Shown in pieces: positions 43,149 through 54,192 of a stretch of 64,000 bases of DNA (position 1 is the stretch's first letter; the number at the start of each line of letters is the position of its first letter). Below the pieces are notes generated by a model that was not told the DNA's origin, ran no database searches, and worked only from the letters and a program-made list of their open reading frames with translations. The translations under genes and the position numbers were made by a program. The DNA lies in NCBI RefSeq assembly GCF_047675955.1, contig NC_132904.1:4279501-4343500 (forward strand). Reading direction: 5' to 3'. The DNA comes from Chlorocebus sabaeus. Its lineage: Eukaryota; Chordata; Mammalia; Primates; Cercopithecidae.

Positions 43149-43475
43149 CACCTCCCGCTTGGCCGGGCGTGGTGGCTCACGCCTGTAATCCCAGCACTTT
43201 GGGAGGCCAAGGCAGGTGGATCACGAGGTCAGGAAATCGAGACCATCCTGGCTAACACGGAGAAACCCCGTCTCTACTAAAAATACAAAAAAAAAAAATA
43301 GCTGGGCACGGTGGTAGGTGCCTGTAGTCCCAGCTACTCGGGGGGCTGAGGCAGAAGAATGGCATGAACCCGGGAGGCCAAGCTTGCAATGAGCCGGGAT
43401 CGCACCACTGCACTCCAGCCTGGGCAACAGAGCGAGACTCCGTCTCAAAAAAAAAAAAAAAAATCACCTCCTGCT
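43149..43475 (+). mobile_element. AluY with target duplications
   Basis: Element 43162-43463. TCACCTCC(C/T)GCT flanks. TGGATCACGAGGTCAGGAAATC. Confidence 0.94.
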
Positions 43476-43689
43476 CATGGAAGGAACATGCCTTCCTGGC
43501 CACGAACTGAGCCAGGTGGGCTGTGGCAGTGCATGGCAGAGACCTGGCCGTGCCAGGACTGTGGTGACTGCCCTGTGCACGATGGTCTCCTCTTCCTCCT
43601 CTGAGCACTGACTCCCAGCATCCGGGTGCGCTTTCTGATTCGATCGCAGCTGCTGTGGGGAGAGTGGATCCCAGCCCCGCTATCCTTCG
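43476..43689. other. Unique-looking intergenic DNA
   Basis: No feature recognised. Confidence 0.45.
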
Positions 43690-44220
43690 TCACAGAGGCA
43701 GTAGCGGGGAGTGGCTTAGAATTAGGTGTTCTACCTCCTGGTTCTCGTTTTGCCACCCAATAGCTTTGTGACCCAGAGAAAAGGTCCTTGGTGCCCTGCT
43801 ACTCAATTTTTTTTTTTTTTTTTTTGAGACGAAGTCTCACTGTGTCATCCAGGCTGGAGTGCAGTGGTGCCGTGGTGTGGTTTCGGCTCACTGCAACCTC
43901 TGCCTCCCGGGCGGGTTCAAGCTCTTTTCCTGCCTCAGCCTCCCAGCCTCCCAAGATTACAGGTGTCAGTCGACACACCCGGCTAATTTTTGTAGTTTTA
44001 CTAGAGACGGGGTTTCACCATGTTGACCAGGCTGGTCTCGAACTCCTGACCTCAGGTGATCTGCCTGCCTCAACCTCCCAAAGTGCTGGGACCACAGGTG
44101 TCAGCCACCATGCTCAGCCTCAATTTTTACCTCCGTAAAAATGGGATGATGTCTTCTCTACCCAGGATGCTGGGAGCAGTAAAGACACACTGTGTGCACA
44201 TCTAGAAGGCATGTAGGACA
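43690..44220 (+). mobile_element. MIR split by an Alu
   Basis: Left half AATAGCTTTGTGACCCAGAG. Right half TTACCTCCGTAAAAATGGGAT and CAGGATGCTGGGAGCAGTAAA. The halves join across the Alu at CTCAATTTTT. Confidence 0.65.
43806..44130 (-). mobile_element. Alu in the MIR
   Basis: ACTCAATTTTT and CCTCAATTTTT flank it. It carries a small duplication (GGTGCCGTGGTGTGGTTTCG) and CAGCCTCCCAGCCTCCC. Confidence 0.92.
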
Positions 44221-44667
44221 TGTCAGTCCCGACGTCTTCATGTGTTTCTGAACTTTACTTTCCATGTCTTTGCAATGAGAGTGGTCACTGATGATAGAGG
44301 GGAAATTGTGGGTGGGTTCTCAGTTGAGCCAAAGCCAAGGTTGGTTGTAGGGCTGGTGGGCCGCCCATGGAAGCCTTTTGCACATGCTATTTGCCGGCAA
44401 GGAAGACTCTTTACAGGGATGTCGGGGCCTAAGACTTGAGGAAGATAATGAGGAACAAAATCCTCTGGGCTCCTCAGGAAAAAACTTCATTTGGGAGAGT
44501 GGTTTTCAGGGTGGTCTGGGGGTCACACTGCATGACAGTTAGAGAACGTTCTGGAAATGCAGAATGGGGGCCTGCTTGTCATGGTGGGTTCTACTGGATG
44601 TCTACTGGCAGAGGGCAGAGCAGCGTTCTAGATCATTCTAGACATTTCATTTCAGGAGAGTGAAGAG
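44221..44667. other. Unique-looking intergenic DNA
   Basis: No feature recognised. Confidence 0.5.
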
Positions 44668-44990
44668 AGGCCAGATGTGCTGGCTTACATCTGTAATCCC
44701 TAGCACTTTGGGAGGCTGAGGCAGGAGGATCACTTGACACTGGGAGTTTGAGACCTGCCTGGGCAACATATTGAGACCCCCATCTCTACAAAAAAATAAA
44801 AAAATTAGGTGGGTGTGGTGGCATATACCTGTAGTCCCAGCTACTCGGGAGGCTGAGGTGGGAGGATCGCCTGAGCCTGGGAGGTCAAGGCTGCAGTGAG
44901 CCAAGACTATGCCACTGAACACTTCCAACCTGAGAGACAGAGTAAGACCCTGTCTCCAAAAAAAAAAAAAAAAAAAAAAGAGAGAGAGTA
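44668..44990 (+). mobile_element. AluJ-like
   Basis: AGGCCAGATGTGCTGGCTTAC head. GAGGTCAAGGCTGCAGTGAG. A21 tail then (GA)4. AGAGTGAAGAGAG/AGAGTAAAGAGA flanks. Confidence 0.91.
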
Positions 44991-45365
44991 AAGAGAACTG
45001 TACAAGATGTGTGTTATAAAAAGGGGCATCAGAATTCTGACCCATTCTACTCCATGGATAAACCTTGAGACTATTATGCTCAGTGAAATAAACTTGACAC
45101 AAAGAGACAAATACAACTCCCTGTCCACAGATGGTTGATTCCAGGACGCCCTGTGAATACCAAAATTCTCAGATGCTCAAGTCACTTACATAAAATGGAG
45201 TAGTGTTTGCATATAACCTACACATGTCCCCCTGTAGACTCTAAATCATCTCCAGATGGCTCGTAACACCGAATAAAATGCCTACGCATTGCTTCATTTG
45301 CGTGGATTCAGTGCGATACTCAGCAAGCGGTAAATTCATGTTTTGCTTTTTTTCTGCATTTTTTT

Positions 45366-45488
45366 ATCCTCCCTCCCTCCGTCCCTCCCTTCCTTCCTTC
45401 CCTTCCTTCCTTGGAACTTTGTAAAAAGTTTTTTCTGCATTTTTTTTCTCCTTCCTTCTTTCCTTCCTTCCTTCCTTCCTTCTTTCCT

Positions 45489-45535
<47 letters not shown>
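45366..45535 (+). repeat. Two polypyrimidine tracts in the MER2
   Basis: (CCCT)/(CCTT) at 45367-45414 and (CCTT)n(CT)n at 45450-45535. Each is preceded by TTTTTCTGCATTTTTTT, at 45350 and 45430, so one probably duplicated the other. Confidence 0.85.
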
Positions 45536-45537
<2 letters not shown>

Positions 45538-45932
45538 TTTGAGATGGGGTTGTGCTCTGTCACCCAGGCTGGAGTGCAGTGGTATGATCATGGCTCACAG
45601 TCTTGATCTCTCAGGCTCAAGCAATCCTCCAACCTCAGCCTTCCAAGTCGCTGGGACTACAGATGCACCCGCCTGTAATCCCAGCACTTTGGGAGACTGA
45701 GGCAGGCAGATTACTTGAGGTCAGGAGTTCAAGACCAGCCTGGGCAACACGGTGAAGCCCCATCTCTACTAAAAATCAAAAATTAGTTGGGTGTGGTGGC
45801 CGGGTGCCTGTAATTCCAGATATTCAGGAGGCTGAGGCAAGGTAATTGCTTGAACCCAGAAGGCAGAGGTTGTAGTGAGCCAAGATTGCACCACTGCACT
45901 CCAGCCTGGGAGAAAGAGCAAGATTCCGTCTC

Positions 45933-45979
<47 letters not shown>

Positions 45980-46089
45980 TTTTTTTTTTTTTGGTAGAGA
46001 TGGGGTCTTGAGCTCCTGGGCTCAACTGACCCCCCCACCTCAGCCTCTGAAAGTGCTGGGATTACAGGCGTATACCACCGCGGCTGGCC
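45536..46089 (-). mobile_element. AluJ split by another Alu
   Basis: Right arm 45536-45668 and left arm about 45980-46089 (GGTAGAGATGGGGTCTTGAG) surround a plus-strand Alu and an (AAT) array. Confidence 0.85.
45669..45976 (+). mobile_element. Alu with (AAT)14 tail inside the AluJ
   Basis: It starts at CGCCTGTAATCCCAGC, lacking about 20 head bases, and ends in an uninterrupted AAT array (about 45934-45976). Confidence 0.92.
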
Positions 46090-46351
46090 TGAGAATATTT
46101 TTAATCTGTGGGTGCTTGAATCCATGGATTTGGGACACATAGTCATGGGGGTCTGACTGTACTGTAAGATTCAACCTACATGAGGTGTCTAGAGTAGTCA
46201 GATTCACAGAGACAGAAAGAAGCTGGTGGTTGTCACGTTTCAGGGACGGGGAAATGGGGAGTTAGTGTTTAATGGAGACAGAGTTTCCGTTTGGGAAGAT
46301 GGAACAGAATTCTGGAGACGGATGGTGGTGATGGTACTGCCACATTGTGAA

Positions 46352-46682
46352 TGTTCCTTTTTCTTTCTTTCTTTCTTTTTTTTTTTTTTGAGAGGGAGTC
46401 TCACTCTATCACCCAGGCTGGAGTGCAGTGGCACCATCTTGGCTCACTACATCCTCCACCCACCGGGTTCAAGTGATTATCCTGCCTCAGCCTCCTGAGT
46501 AGCTGGGATTACAGATGCACTCCACCATGCCTGGCTAATTTTTATATTTTCAGAAGAAACGGGGTTTCACCATGTTAGCCAGGATGGTCTTGAACTTCTG
46601 ACCTCAGGTGATCTGCCCACTTCGGCCTCCCAAAGTGCTGGGATTACAGGCTTGAGCCACTGTGCCCGGCCGTGAATGTTTT
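46352..46682 (-). mobile_element. AluS with target duplications
   Basis: GTGAATGTT at 46346 and 46672. (TTTC)n tail complement. Confidence 0.93.
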
Positions 46683-46760
46683 TAAGGCCCCTGAACTATA
46701 TACTTCAAAAGGTTAAGATGGTAATTTACATGTTACATGTGTTTACCACCGTTTTAAAGA

Positions 46761-47065
46761 AGGGGACCATCAGCTTCAGAACTGCTGATCCCGATCCACA
46801 TGTCAGAGGCCACAAGAGACCACAGGACAAGTTTGCAACCCTGGGTGACAGGACTGTAGAGAAGCATCTGGTTAAATAAAGGCCCCTTCTGTCCAGATGG
46901 CTGAGACGGAGGGAGGAGACAGAGGCCCGGGGTCTGGCCAGCCTTCCCTTCTTCCCCCCACTCAAGGAAAGTGACTTTTTTATGATTCTTATTTCCTGAG
47001 ACGTGAAAGTAAACCAGGGGCCCTGGGGTGCAGGAGAAAGATTTCTTAGTAAGTCTTTTCCCAAA
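46761..47065. other. Unique-looking intergenic DNA
   Basis: No feature recognised. Confidence 0.45.
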
Positions 47066-47406
47066 TTATTTATTATTCATTTATTATTTTATTTTATTTT
47101 ATTTTTTAGAGACAGAGTAGTGCTCTGTCACCCAGGCTGGAGTGCAGTGGCACAATCATAGTTTACCACAGCCTCCAACTTCTGGGCTCAGGTGATCCTC
47201 TCGCCTCCGCCTCCGAGTAACTGGGACCACTGGTGCATGCCACCACGTTCTGCTCATGAAAATTTTTTTTTTTTTTTTTTTGGTAGAGACGGGGTAGGTC
47301 TTACTATGTTGCCCAGGCTGGTCTTGAACTTGTGCCCTCCAGTTTTTTCTTCTGTCTCAGCTTCCCAGAGCGCTGGGATGATGGATGTGAGCCACTGCGC
47401 CTGACC
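47066..47406 (-). mobile_element. AluJ-like
   Basis: (ATTTT)n tail complement, GAGACAGAGTAGTGCTCTG. It ends GAGCCACTGCGCCTGACC. Confidence 0.9.
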
Positions 47407-47877
47407 TAGAAATTCTTAATTAACTGCCACTACTTTGGAAGGGAGATGAAATCAAGTGATCAGGCTCTGGCAGGATATGGAATAGGCTGCTAGGGTTCCC
47501 AGGCTCCATGCTGATGATGTATCCCTCCTTCCCGGAGGAGGTGGGGGCGTGTGGCCCCACGGGCTCACTCGGCTTAATGGCAAGGCCCCTTCTGAATGCC
47601 CAGCTCCCATGTAACATCCTGTGCTGGTCCCAGGTGCCTCCACCCGCTCACCTGGCCTGGGCTCAGTGCTCCACTCACTGCTCTCCGCCTAATGGTTGGC
47701 CACCCCACGTGGACCAATGGATTCTTGGCTTGTCCAACTGTCTCCTGTGAGCTGATTCCTGTGGACCATAAATGGCGCGACTTGCACCGAGGTGGGATAG
47801 GAAGAGAAGGGACAGATGTGGTCAGCCAACCTGCAATGATGCAGCTGCGGTCACCACAGAGATCCCTTATGGGCAGG
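47407..47877. other. Unique-looking intergenic DNA
   Basis: No repeat recognised. ACCAATGG and ATTGGT-like words occur, but no promoter is called. Confidence 0.45.
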
Positions 47878-48076
47878 TAAGATATTCCAGGCACCAGATG
47901 TGGTGGCTCAAGCCTGTAGTCCCAGCTATCTGGGAGGCTGAGGAAGGAGGATTGCTTGACCCCAGGAGATCCGAGGCTGCAGTGAGCCATGATTGCACCA
48001 CTGCACTCCAGGCTGGGTGACAGGGTAAGACCCCATCTCTTAAAAAAAAAAAAAAAAAAAAAAAGATATTCCAGTT
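47878..48076 (+). mobile_element. Internally deleted Alu (about 170 bp) with target duplications
   Basis: The left-monomer head joins right-monomer sequence (GCTCAAGCCTGTAGTCCCAG). AAGATATTCCAG lies on both sides (47879-47890, 48064-48075). Confidence 0.9.
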
Positions 48077-48225
48077 GCTTCACACCCATAACCCTCCCAG
48101 TGGGCGTGAGAGCTATCATCTGTGGAGGACCGTATCTCCCAAAAGGTGGTTGCAGCAGTGACACCTGTCCCATATACTCTTCCACTTTCCACCTTTCCAA
48201 TTTCCCACCTTTCCACTGCCCCATC

Positions 48226-48417
48226 AAAGTCTAGAGTTTACAGCCTGGACAATGCAGTGAAACCCTGTCTCTACCAAAAATACAAAAATTAGCCAGGTGT
48301 GAGGAGGCGGAGGTTGCAATGAGCTGAGATCGCAGCACTGCAGTCCAGCCTGGACGACAGAGCGAGACCCCGTCTCAAAAACAAAAACGAAAACAAAAAC
48401 AGAAAGTCTGGAGTCTA
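48226..48417 (+). mobile_element. 5'-truncated, internally deleted Alu with target duplications
   Basis: AAAGTCTAGAGT and AAAGTCTGGAGT flank it. GCCAGGTGTGAGGAGGCGG marks the internal deletion. Confidence 0.88.
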
Positions 48418-48679
48418 ATTCTCCTTTTGAACCTGGGTGAGTTTGTGACGCACAGGCCACCAAGTGGGCAATTTAGCTGCCCTCAGGCTGTCATGTTGGG
48501 AGGAAGCCAGTAAAAAAGTAAGTCGACCACCGTCCAACCCATACCCCCATGGGTCACGCTTAATACAGAGGCTGAAGCCCAAGCTCTATCTGCAGCAGGT
48601 TCTAGAAGGTCACTCCATCCCCCAGGAAAGCAGATCCCTTAGCCTCCTAGACTGACAGATAACAGCAGCAGCTGAGATG
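48418..48679. other. Unique-looking intergenic DNA
   Basis: No feature recognised. Confidence 0.45.
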
Positions 48680-48880
48680 TCCCAGGGGGTTAATGAGTTC
48701 TAAGCACTTAGCCTATCAACTGGTCTAACCCTCACCAACACCCTTGAGGAAGGTGCCATTCCTATCTCCATTTTACGGATAAGAAGGACTGAGGCGGAGA
48801 AACTAAATAACTTGCCCAGATTGCCCAGTCAGCAGGAGGCAGGCTCCTGGCGGCTAACTCCATAGCCAACACTCACCCTC
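48680..48880 (-). mobile_element. MIR
   Basis: TTCTAAGCACTTAGCCTATC, CCTATCTCCATTTTACGGAT and CTTGCCCAGATTGCCCAGTC. Confidence 0.75.
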
Positions 48881-49540
48881 TAACAGGGAGTGCCTGGTAA
48901 ATGTCTACTGAATGGTGATCCGCTGGGGCATCTGAACAGAGATTGGCAATGAGTAGAAGTGCGGCAGGAGAGAGAAGCAGGCATTGGAATTCCCGAGGGT
49001 GGGGAGCATTTCTGAAGGCACAGAGAGGCACTAAACATCTGGTTGACTCTAGCTGGGACACTCATGACAGCTGACTGTGCTGGGCCCTGGGGAGAGGGAG
49101 TGGGGAGGTGGCTCCAGACTGGACGTGGAGGCACCCCCTAGGCTGGAGCTCCGCAGGAGGACACTAACCTCCCTGGGATGCTGAGGACTCACACTTCATC
49201 CTGGGGAGGCGCGCTCAGCCTGCAGGTGTAACAGTCAATGACTCTAGTTAATGGTGAGGTGAGGAACTTGGCACTGAACAGTGTTGAGTCACGCGGTGAG
49301 ATCGTCTTTCCCTTTCCAATGATCGGTCAGTCCCTCTGAACAAAGTGAGATTTCATCTCGGGCTAGTGATGACTAATGTCTTCTTAAACAAAGTGAGTAG
49401 CCCTCAGGTTCAGAGCCTGGAAGGCAGTGGAGTGTATGATGAGTTTCAGAATGTCACTTTTTTATTGCATTCCTTTTCATAGTCACCTCCTGATTATTCC
49501 AAGTGATACTGTGTTTCAGTAGCTTTGTGTAAGTGTTTGA
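48881..49540. other. Unique-looking intergenic DNA
   Basis: No gene or repeat recognised. Confidence 0.5.
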
Positions 49541-49975
49541 AGTCTCCAAATCACAGTGGCTTCAATGAGAGAAGTTTATTTTTCTCATACAAAGGCAACC
49601 ATGATGAAAGCTTTCCAGGGCTGGCAGGGAGGCTCTGTAATCATTAAGAACCCGGGATCCTCCTATCCTGCTGCATTGCTTCCTCATGACCCAACATAGC
49701 TGCCTGTGCTCCAGCTATCATGCTTGCATTCCAGGCAGAAGGAAGGAAGAACGGGATGCTGAAGGGCACAACCCTCTCCCTCCTTTAAGGCTGTTTTTTA
49801 GGAAGTTCCACACTCCATTTCTGCACACATGCAGAACTTTATCAAAGGGCCACATCTGGCTGCAGGGGAGGTTGGGAAATGCAGCCTTGACTGCTCAGCT
49901 AAAAATTGGGGATCTTGTGTAAAGTGAGAAGGGATGAAAAGATACTGGGTGACACCAGCAATCTTTGCCATAGAC
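49541..49975 (-). mobile_element. Ancient interspersed repeat (family uncertain)
   Basis: AGTTTATTTTTCTCATACAAAG, CTTTCCAGGGCTGGCAGGG, TGCTTGCATTCCAGGCAGAAGG and GCTAAAAATTGGGGATCTTG match a common dispersed MER-type repeat whose name I cannot fix. GCAAATATCAGAAAGCTCAAC at 56613 looks like another piece of it. Confidence 0.55.
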
Positions 49976-50081
49976 TGTTTTCTTTCTGTAACAGAGACAC
50001 AAAAAATTTAAAATTTTTAAATTTTAAGTTTTTAGGAGAGTCGCTTTCAAGAAAAAGCTAAGTAGATAAAACAACAGGGAG

Positions 50082-50390
50082 AGGCCAGGCGTGGTGGCAC
50101 ACACCTGTCATCCCAGCACTTTGGGAGGCCAAGAAGCGGGGGGGGCGGATCACCTGAGGTCAGGGGTTCGAGACCAGCCTGACCAACATGGTGAAACCCC
50201 GTCTCTACTAAAAATACAAAAATTAGCTGGGTGTGGTGGTGGGTGCCTGTAATCCCGACTACTCGGGAGGCTGAGTCAGGAGAATCGCTTGAACCTGGGA
50301 GGCAGAGGTTGCAGTGAGCCATGGTCACGCCATTGCACTCCAGCCTGAGTGACAGAGTGAGACTCCGTCTCAAAACAAAAAACAAACAAA
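50082..50390 (+). mobile_element. AluS-like
   Basis: AGGCCAGGCGTGGTGGCACAC head. It has a local G6 run (50139-50146) and an AAACAAAC tail. Confidence 0.93.
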
Positions 50391-50574
50391 TGACAGAGGG
50401 TACATGGCTATGGCAAAAATTACCAAGCTGACCCTGGAGTCACTGAGCTTTGGGAAAGGAGCTACGAACTACGAAAAAGGAAAAGAGGTGTCTCGCCCAA
50501 GGACCGGCGGGGGGGGGGTCAGGTTTTCTACTTAGAAGGAAATCTCTGACTGCAGTTAGAAAGGGATGTGGGTC

Positions 50575-50879
50575 GCCAGGCACTGCGGCTCACGTCTGTA
50601 ATCCCAGCACTTCGGGAGGCCAAGGCAGGTGGAGCTCAAGTGTGAGCTCAGGAGTTGGAGACCAACCTTGGCAACATGGCGAAACCCCATCTCTACCAAA
50701 AATAGAAATATTAGTTGGGTCTGTCGTCCCAGCTACTCAGGAGGCTGAGATGGGAGGATGACTGGAGCCTGCAAAGTCCAGGCTGCCGTGAGCTGTGATT
50801 GCACCGGTGTACTCCAGCCTGGGCAACAGAGTGAGCCCCTATCCCAAAAAAAAAAAAAGAGAGAGAGAGAGAGAGAAAG
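50575..50879 (+). mobile_element. AluJ-like with (GA)n tail
   Basis: GCCAGGCACTGCGGCTCACG head. The tail is A12 then nine GA units. Confidence 0.9.
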
Positions 50880-52372
50880 ATCCAGATCAGGAAGAGACCA
50901 GAGATGGGAAGGCCGGGAGGAAGCAGGAGCTTGTTCCAGAAGTGAGCCGGCCAGAGCCAGGGCAGGGGAGCAGGAGGCTGAGTGAGGTCAGAAAGGGCCA
51001 TTTCCTCCAAGAAGAAAGCAGCGACTGGGCCCTCCCAGCAAAGCTCATCAGGGTCTTGGAAGTGGGAGCCACGGCCACAGGTAGGGGTTGCAGGTCTGCC
51101 CAGGGGTTAAGAAGCGTGCGGAAGCTTTGAAGCAGGTGGAGCTGTGAGACGGCAGGAATGTTAAAGGCCAGGGCCTCCTGCCATGCACACAGGTGAGGCT
51201 GCATGAGCGAGTGCAGATAACGTGCTAATGAGACTGGTCATCTGTGTGGGACCCAGGATGTGCCTGGCACAGACAAGATCTCCCCTGCCTTTTTATCCCC
51301 TCACAGCACAATAAGCCCACTCCCATCTCCTAGAGGGAAAGTGTTCCCCGAGCTCTCCAGGCCTGTCCACAGCACAGCAGATTCAAGCCGAGTCCAGCGG
51401 TCCCTGCTCCATCTGCCCTGATGCCACAGACAGCGCTTGGCGCACAGAGGGAGGCGCACGTGCCTGCGGGTGGACCAAGGAATGAATGGAAGGGTCGGCT
51501 CCCGCTTCTGCACCTGAGCATCGTCCAGTGAAATCTCACAGGACGATGGCAGCCTCAGCTTCCCTCCCACACGCAAGCTCGTGGTGGGAAGAGTTTGATT
51601 TTCCCAAAATAAAAGGGTGTGGGGCCGGAAGTGTGGCTCAGTGGCCCCTCCCTGGCTCCTCTGGGCGGGCAGCCAGCAGACAGGTTTATTTTCGATGCTG
51701 GCCAGCGCTTTCAGTGGAGTATTTTTGGAGTGTCCATAAGCCTTGTTTTAGTTTCCGCGGCTGTTCCCGTGCTGCTGTGAAATCACCTGGTCCTTCATGC
51801 TCCTGGTGACCGCCTGCTGTAAGATGGGGACAGTGGCTGATCAGTCTTCCCCGGGAGTCCCCAGAAAGGGACGGAAAACCGCCAAGGACTGTGGGCTGCG
51901 ATGGGCTTCGCCCCTGCCCCAGGCTGGGCCCCTTTCTGGGCCTGCCGTGCCTGTCTGGGAGCTAGAAGCTTGTGCAGGGCAGCCTGCAGAACATCGGGTG
52001 ATCTGGGTCGCAACCCTCACTCCTCCACTTCTTAGGGGGCAACCCCCACCCTAATCACCAAACCTATCAAATGGGACAAGCAGAACCTGCCTTAACAACA
52101 GCTCAAGGTTCCCCTGAGACCAAAATGAGTTGCTAGCCCTCAAAGAATTTGGGGAAAAAACAAAGCTACTAAGCAGCTTTAATTAACACTCGCCGTTCTT
52201 CCTAAGTGATAATATATGATTACACGCTCCCCATAACAGCCAGAAAGTTGACGACAACCTTCAGGAATCTAGTTGTTTTCTTTTCTAATTTTCCAGTGAA
52301 CAACCACGTGCTCTGGATCTCCAAAAAAGTGGGACACTATTTCATCATGTCGTTGTCCTGCGTAAAGGGTTT
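50880..52372. other. GC-rich single-copy-looking intergenic block
   Basis: No repeat recognised over almost 1.5 kb, unusual for this window. Short open frames have no domain. 51.3-52.0 kb is the most GC-rich part outside the PPFIA1 CpG island. Confidence 0.5.
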
Positions 52373-52961
52373 TGCTGGCTCCTTTATTTTTACTTTTTTA
52401 AGAAACTGGGTTTCTCATTCAGTTCCTGACTTTGTACCTTCAAGTTAGAGAGCGCTCAAAGCCTGGAACTCAGTATTGCCCAAACCTCCTTGGAGGATTT
52501 GTAAAAGGCAGAAATAGCACTCTATTAACTCTTTTTCCTATCAAAAGCAGCTCTGGATTGGATTTAGGACCTGTGTTGGCAGATTAAAGGAGAAAGCAAG
52601 GTCAAATTTGAGGTTCTCTGTGGCTTTGGTATACTGTAATGGAATAAATGTCCTGAAGAAGCGGAAAAAAAAAAAAAAAAAAAAAGAAACTGAGTTTCTG
52701 TCACCAGGCTGGAGTGCCGTGACACGATCATAGCTTGACCTCCTGGGTCAAGTGATCCTCCCGCCTCAGCCTCCTGAGTAGCTGCAACTACAGATGTGCA
52801 CCACCACGCCAGCTAATTTTAAAATTTTTCGTAGAGACAGGGCGTCACCATGTTGCCCAGGCTGGTCTCAAATTCCTGGGATCCAGCAGTCCTCTCCTAT
52901 CGGCCTCTCAAAGTGTTGGGATTACAGGCTTGAGCCACCACGCCCAGCCTGCCGGCTCCTT
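52373..52961 (-). mobile_element. Alu interrupted by a retrocopy
   Basis: Tail complement TTTATTTTTACTTTTTTAAG at 52384-52402. The body resumes at 52700 (TCACCAGGCTGGAGTGCCG) and ends CACGCCCAGCC. Outer target duplication TGCTGGCTCCTT/TGCCGGCTCCTT at 52373-52384 and 52950-52961. Confidence 0.88.
52416..52684 (+). pseudogene. Processed retrocopy of unidentified transcript, 3' end
   Basis: About 249 bases of non-Alu sequence carry AATAAA at 52643-52648 and a 20-base A tail at 52665-52684. They are flanked by 15-base duplications AGAAACTGGGTTTCT (52401-52415) and AGAAACTGAGTTTCT (52685-52699). The pre-insertion junction TTTTTT|AAGAAA fits the L1 endonuclease target. All hallmarks of L1-driven retroposition of an mRNA 3' end are present. 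I do not recognise the parent. No convincing open frame. Confidence 0.82.
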
Positions 52962-53185
52962 GGTGTTTAAAAGATAAAATCCCGGCCCTTCCTCTACCTC
53001 CAGGCTCTAAGCCCTCTCCTGAGTCTTCCTGGAACCGGCTTGCTAAGAGCTTGCTGCCTCTGGGAGGTGCCTCTGATTCCGTGACCCTGGCCTTAGCACT
53101 TGCTATTCCCTGTGTCTGAGCTGCTTGCTGCCTGATGAACTCCTCCTTGTCCTAGGAAACCAACTCAAAGGACCCCCTCTCTGGA
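52962..53185. other. Unique-looking intergenic DNA
   Basis: No feature recognised. Confidence 0.45.
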
Positions 53186-53395
53186 AAGGCGGTTTGGTGT
53201 GCTGGAAACCCTATGGCCCTTGGAGTCAGGAGTCTTGGGTTGAAGTCCTAGCTGCGCCTTGTGACTTGATAAATCACTTCCGCTCTCAGGACTCAGTTTG
53301 TTTTCATGTGGAATTATTTCCCTGTTTGTCTCTCCCATTAGGAACTCCTTAAGGTCTGGAACTGCACTGTATTCATCCTTGGGTCCTCTCCTTCC
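53186..53395 (+). mobile_element. MIR followed by L2 fragment
   Basis: MIR: TTGGAGTCAGGAGTCTTGGG, TTGTGACTTGATAAATCACTT. L2: CTCCCATTAGGAACTCCTTAAG. Confidence 0.6.
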
Positions 53396-53500
53396 TCCCA
53401 GTCCCTAAAAGCACGGGGATATTGCATTTATCTCAGGATAAGTAAAAACTCAAATCACCGAGTAGCACCTGTAAACCAAAAAGCATCTGGACAGGTCTCC

Positions 53501-53705
53501 ATTGGTTTAGAAAGTTTATTTTGCCAAGGTTAAGGACGTGCCTGTGACAGCCTCAGGGGGTCCTGACAACATCGGCCCAAGGTGGTCAAGGTATAGTTTG
53601 CTTTTATACATTTTAGGGAGACAGAAGGCATGCTGGTTCCAGATCTGTGTTGCCGTTGACGCTAGAGAGGAGTCATGAGGCATGTCCTGCCCTTCCACCT
53701 TCTGC
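53501..53705 (-). mobile_element. LTR-type repeat (family uncertain)
   Basis: GTTTAGAAAGTTTATTTTGCC, GGACGTGCCTGTGACAGCC and TTTTATACATTTTAGGGAGAC form a dispersed motif set I associate with an ERV LTR but cannot name. Confidence 0.45.
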
Positions 53706-53905
53706 AGTCTCCAGTGTGCCTCTGTGTGTCCACCTGTACCCAATGCTTAACGCCTGCTTATAAGTAAGAATACGTGGCTTTGGCATGCCGGTTCTGGGTC
53801 ATTTCACTTAGGGTAATGGCCTCCAGCTCCGTCCATGGTGCAGCAAAGGCAGGATTTCCTTCTTTTTATGGCTGGGTCATATTCCGTGGTGTACGGAGGG
53901 GCGGG

Positions 53906-54192
53906 GCAGGTTTTGTTTTATTTTTTGAGACAGAATCTCACTCTGTCGCCCAGGCTGGAGTTCATTGGCGCAATCTTGGTCATTCTTCTGCCTCAGCCTC
54001 CCGAGAGACTGGGACTACAGGTGCCCATCACCACATCTGGCTACTTTTTGTATTTTTAGTAGAGACGAGGTTTCGCCATGTTGGCCAGGCTGGTCTTGAA
54101 CTCCTGACCTCAAGTGTTCCGCCTGCCTCCGCCTCTCAAAGTGCTCACATACTAGGCCTGAGTCACTGCGCCTGGCCACTAGGCAGGTTTTA
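53906..54192 (-). mobile_element. Alu with target duplications
   Basis: GGCAGGTTTT at 53905 and 54183. A deletion is present at CGCAATCTTGGTCATTCTTC. Confidence 0.91.

Larger units (their letters stand above)
45113..46165 (+). mobile_element. MER2-type DNA transposon (Tigger-related), interrupted
   Basis: ATTCCAGGACGCCCTGTGAA, ATATAACCTACACATGTCCC at the left. TGGGTGCTTGAATCCATGGA and GGGGGTCTGACTGTA at the right end. It sits in the L1MB at a TA. The centre is replaced by pyrimidine repeats and Alus. Confidence 0.78.
45040..46760 (+). mobile_element. L1MB-type 3' end, interrupted by MER2 and Alus
   Basis: Left piece 45040-45112 (GACTATTATGCTCAGTGAAAT), middle 46166-46360 (TTCAACCTACATGAGGTGTC; GAAGCTGGTGGTTGTCACG) and right 46671-46760 (CCCCTGAACTATATACTTCA) are collinear. 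Confidence 0.75.
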
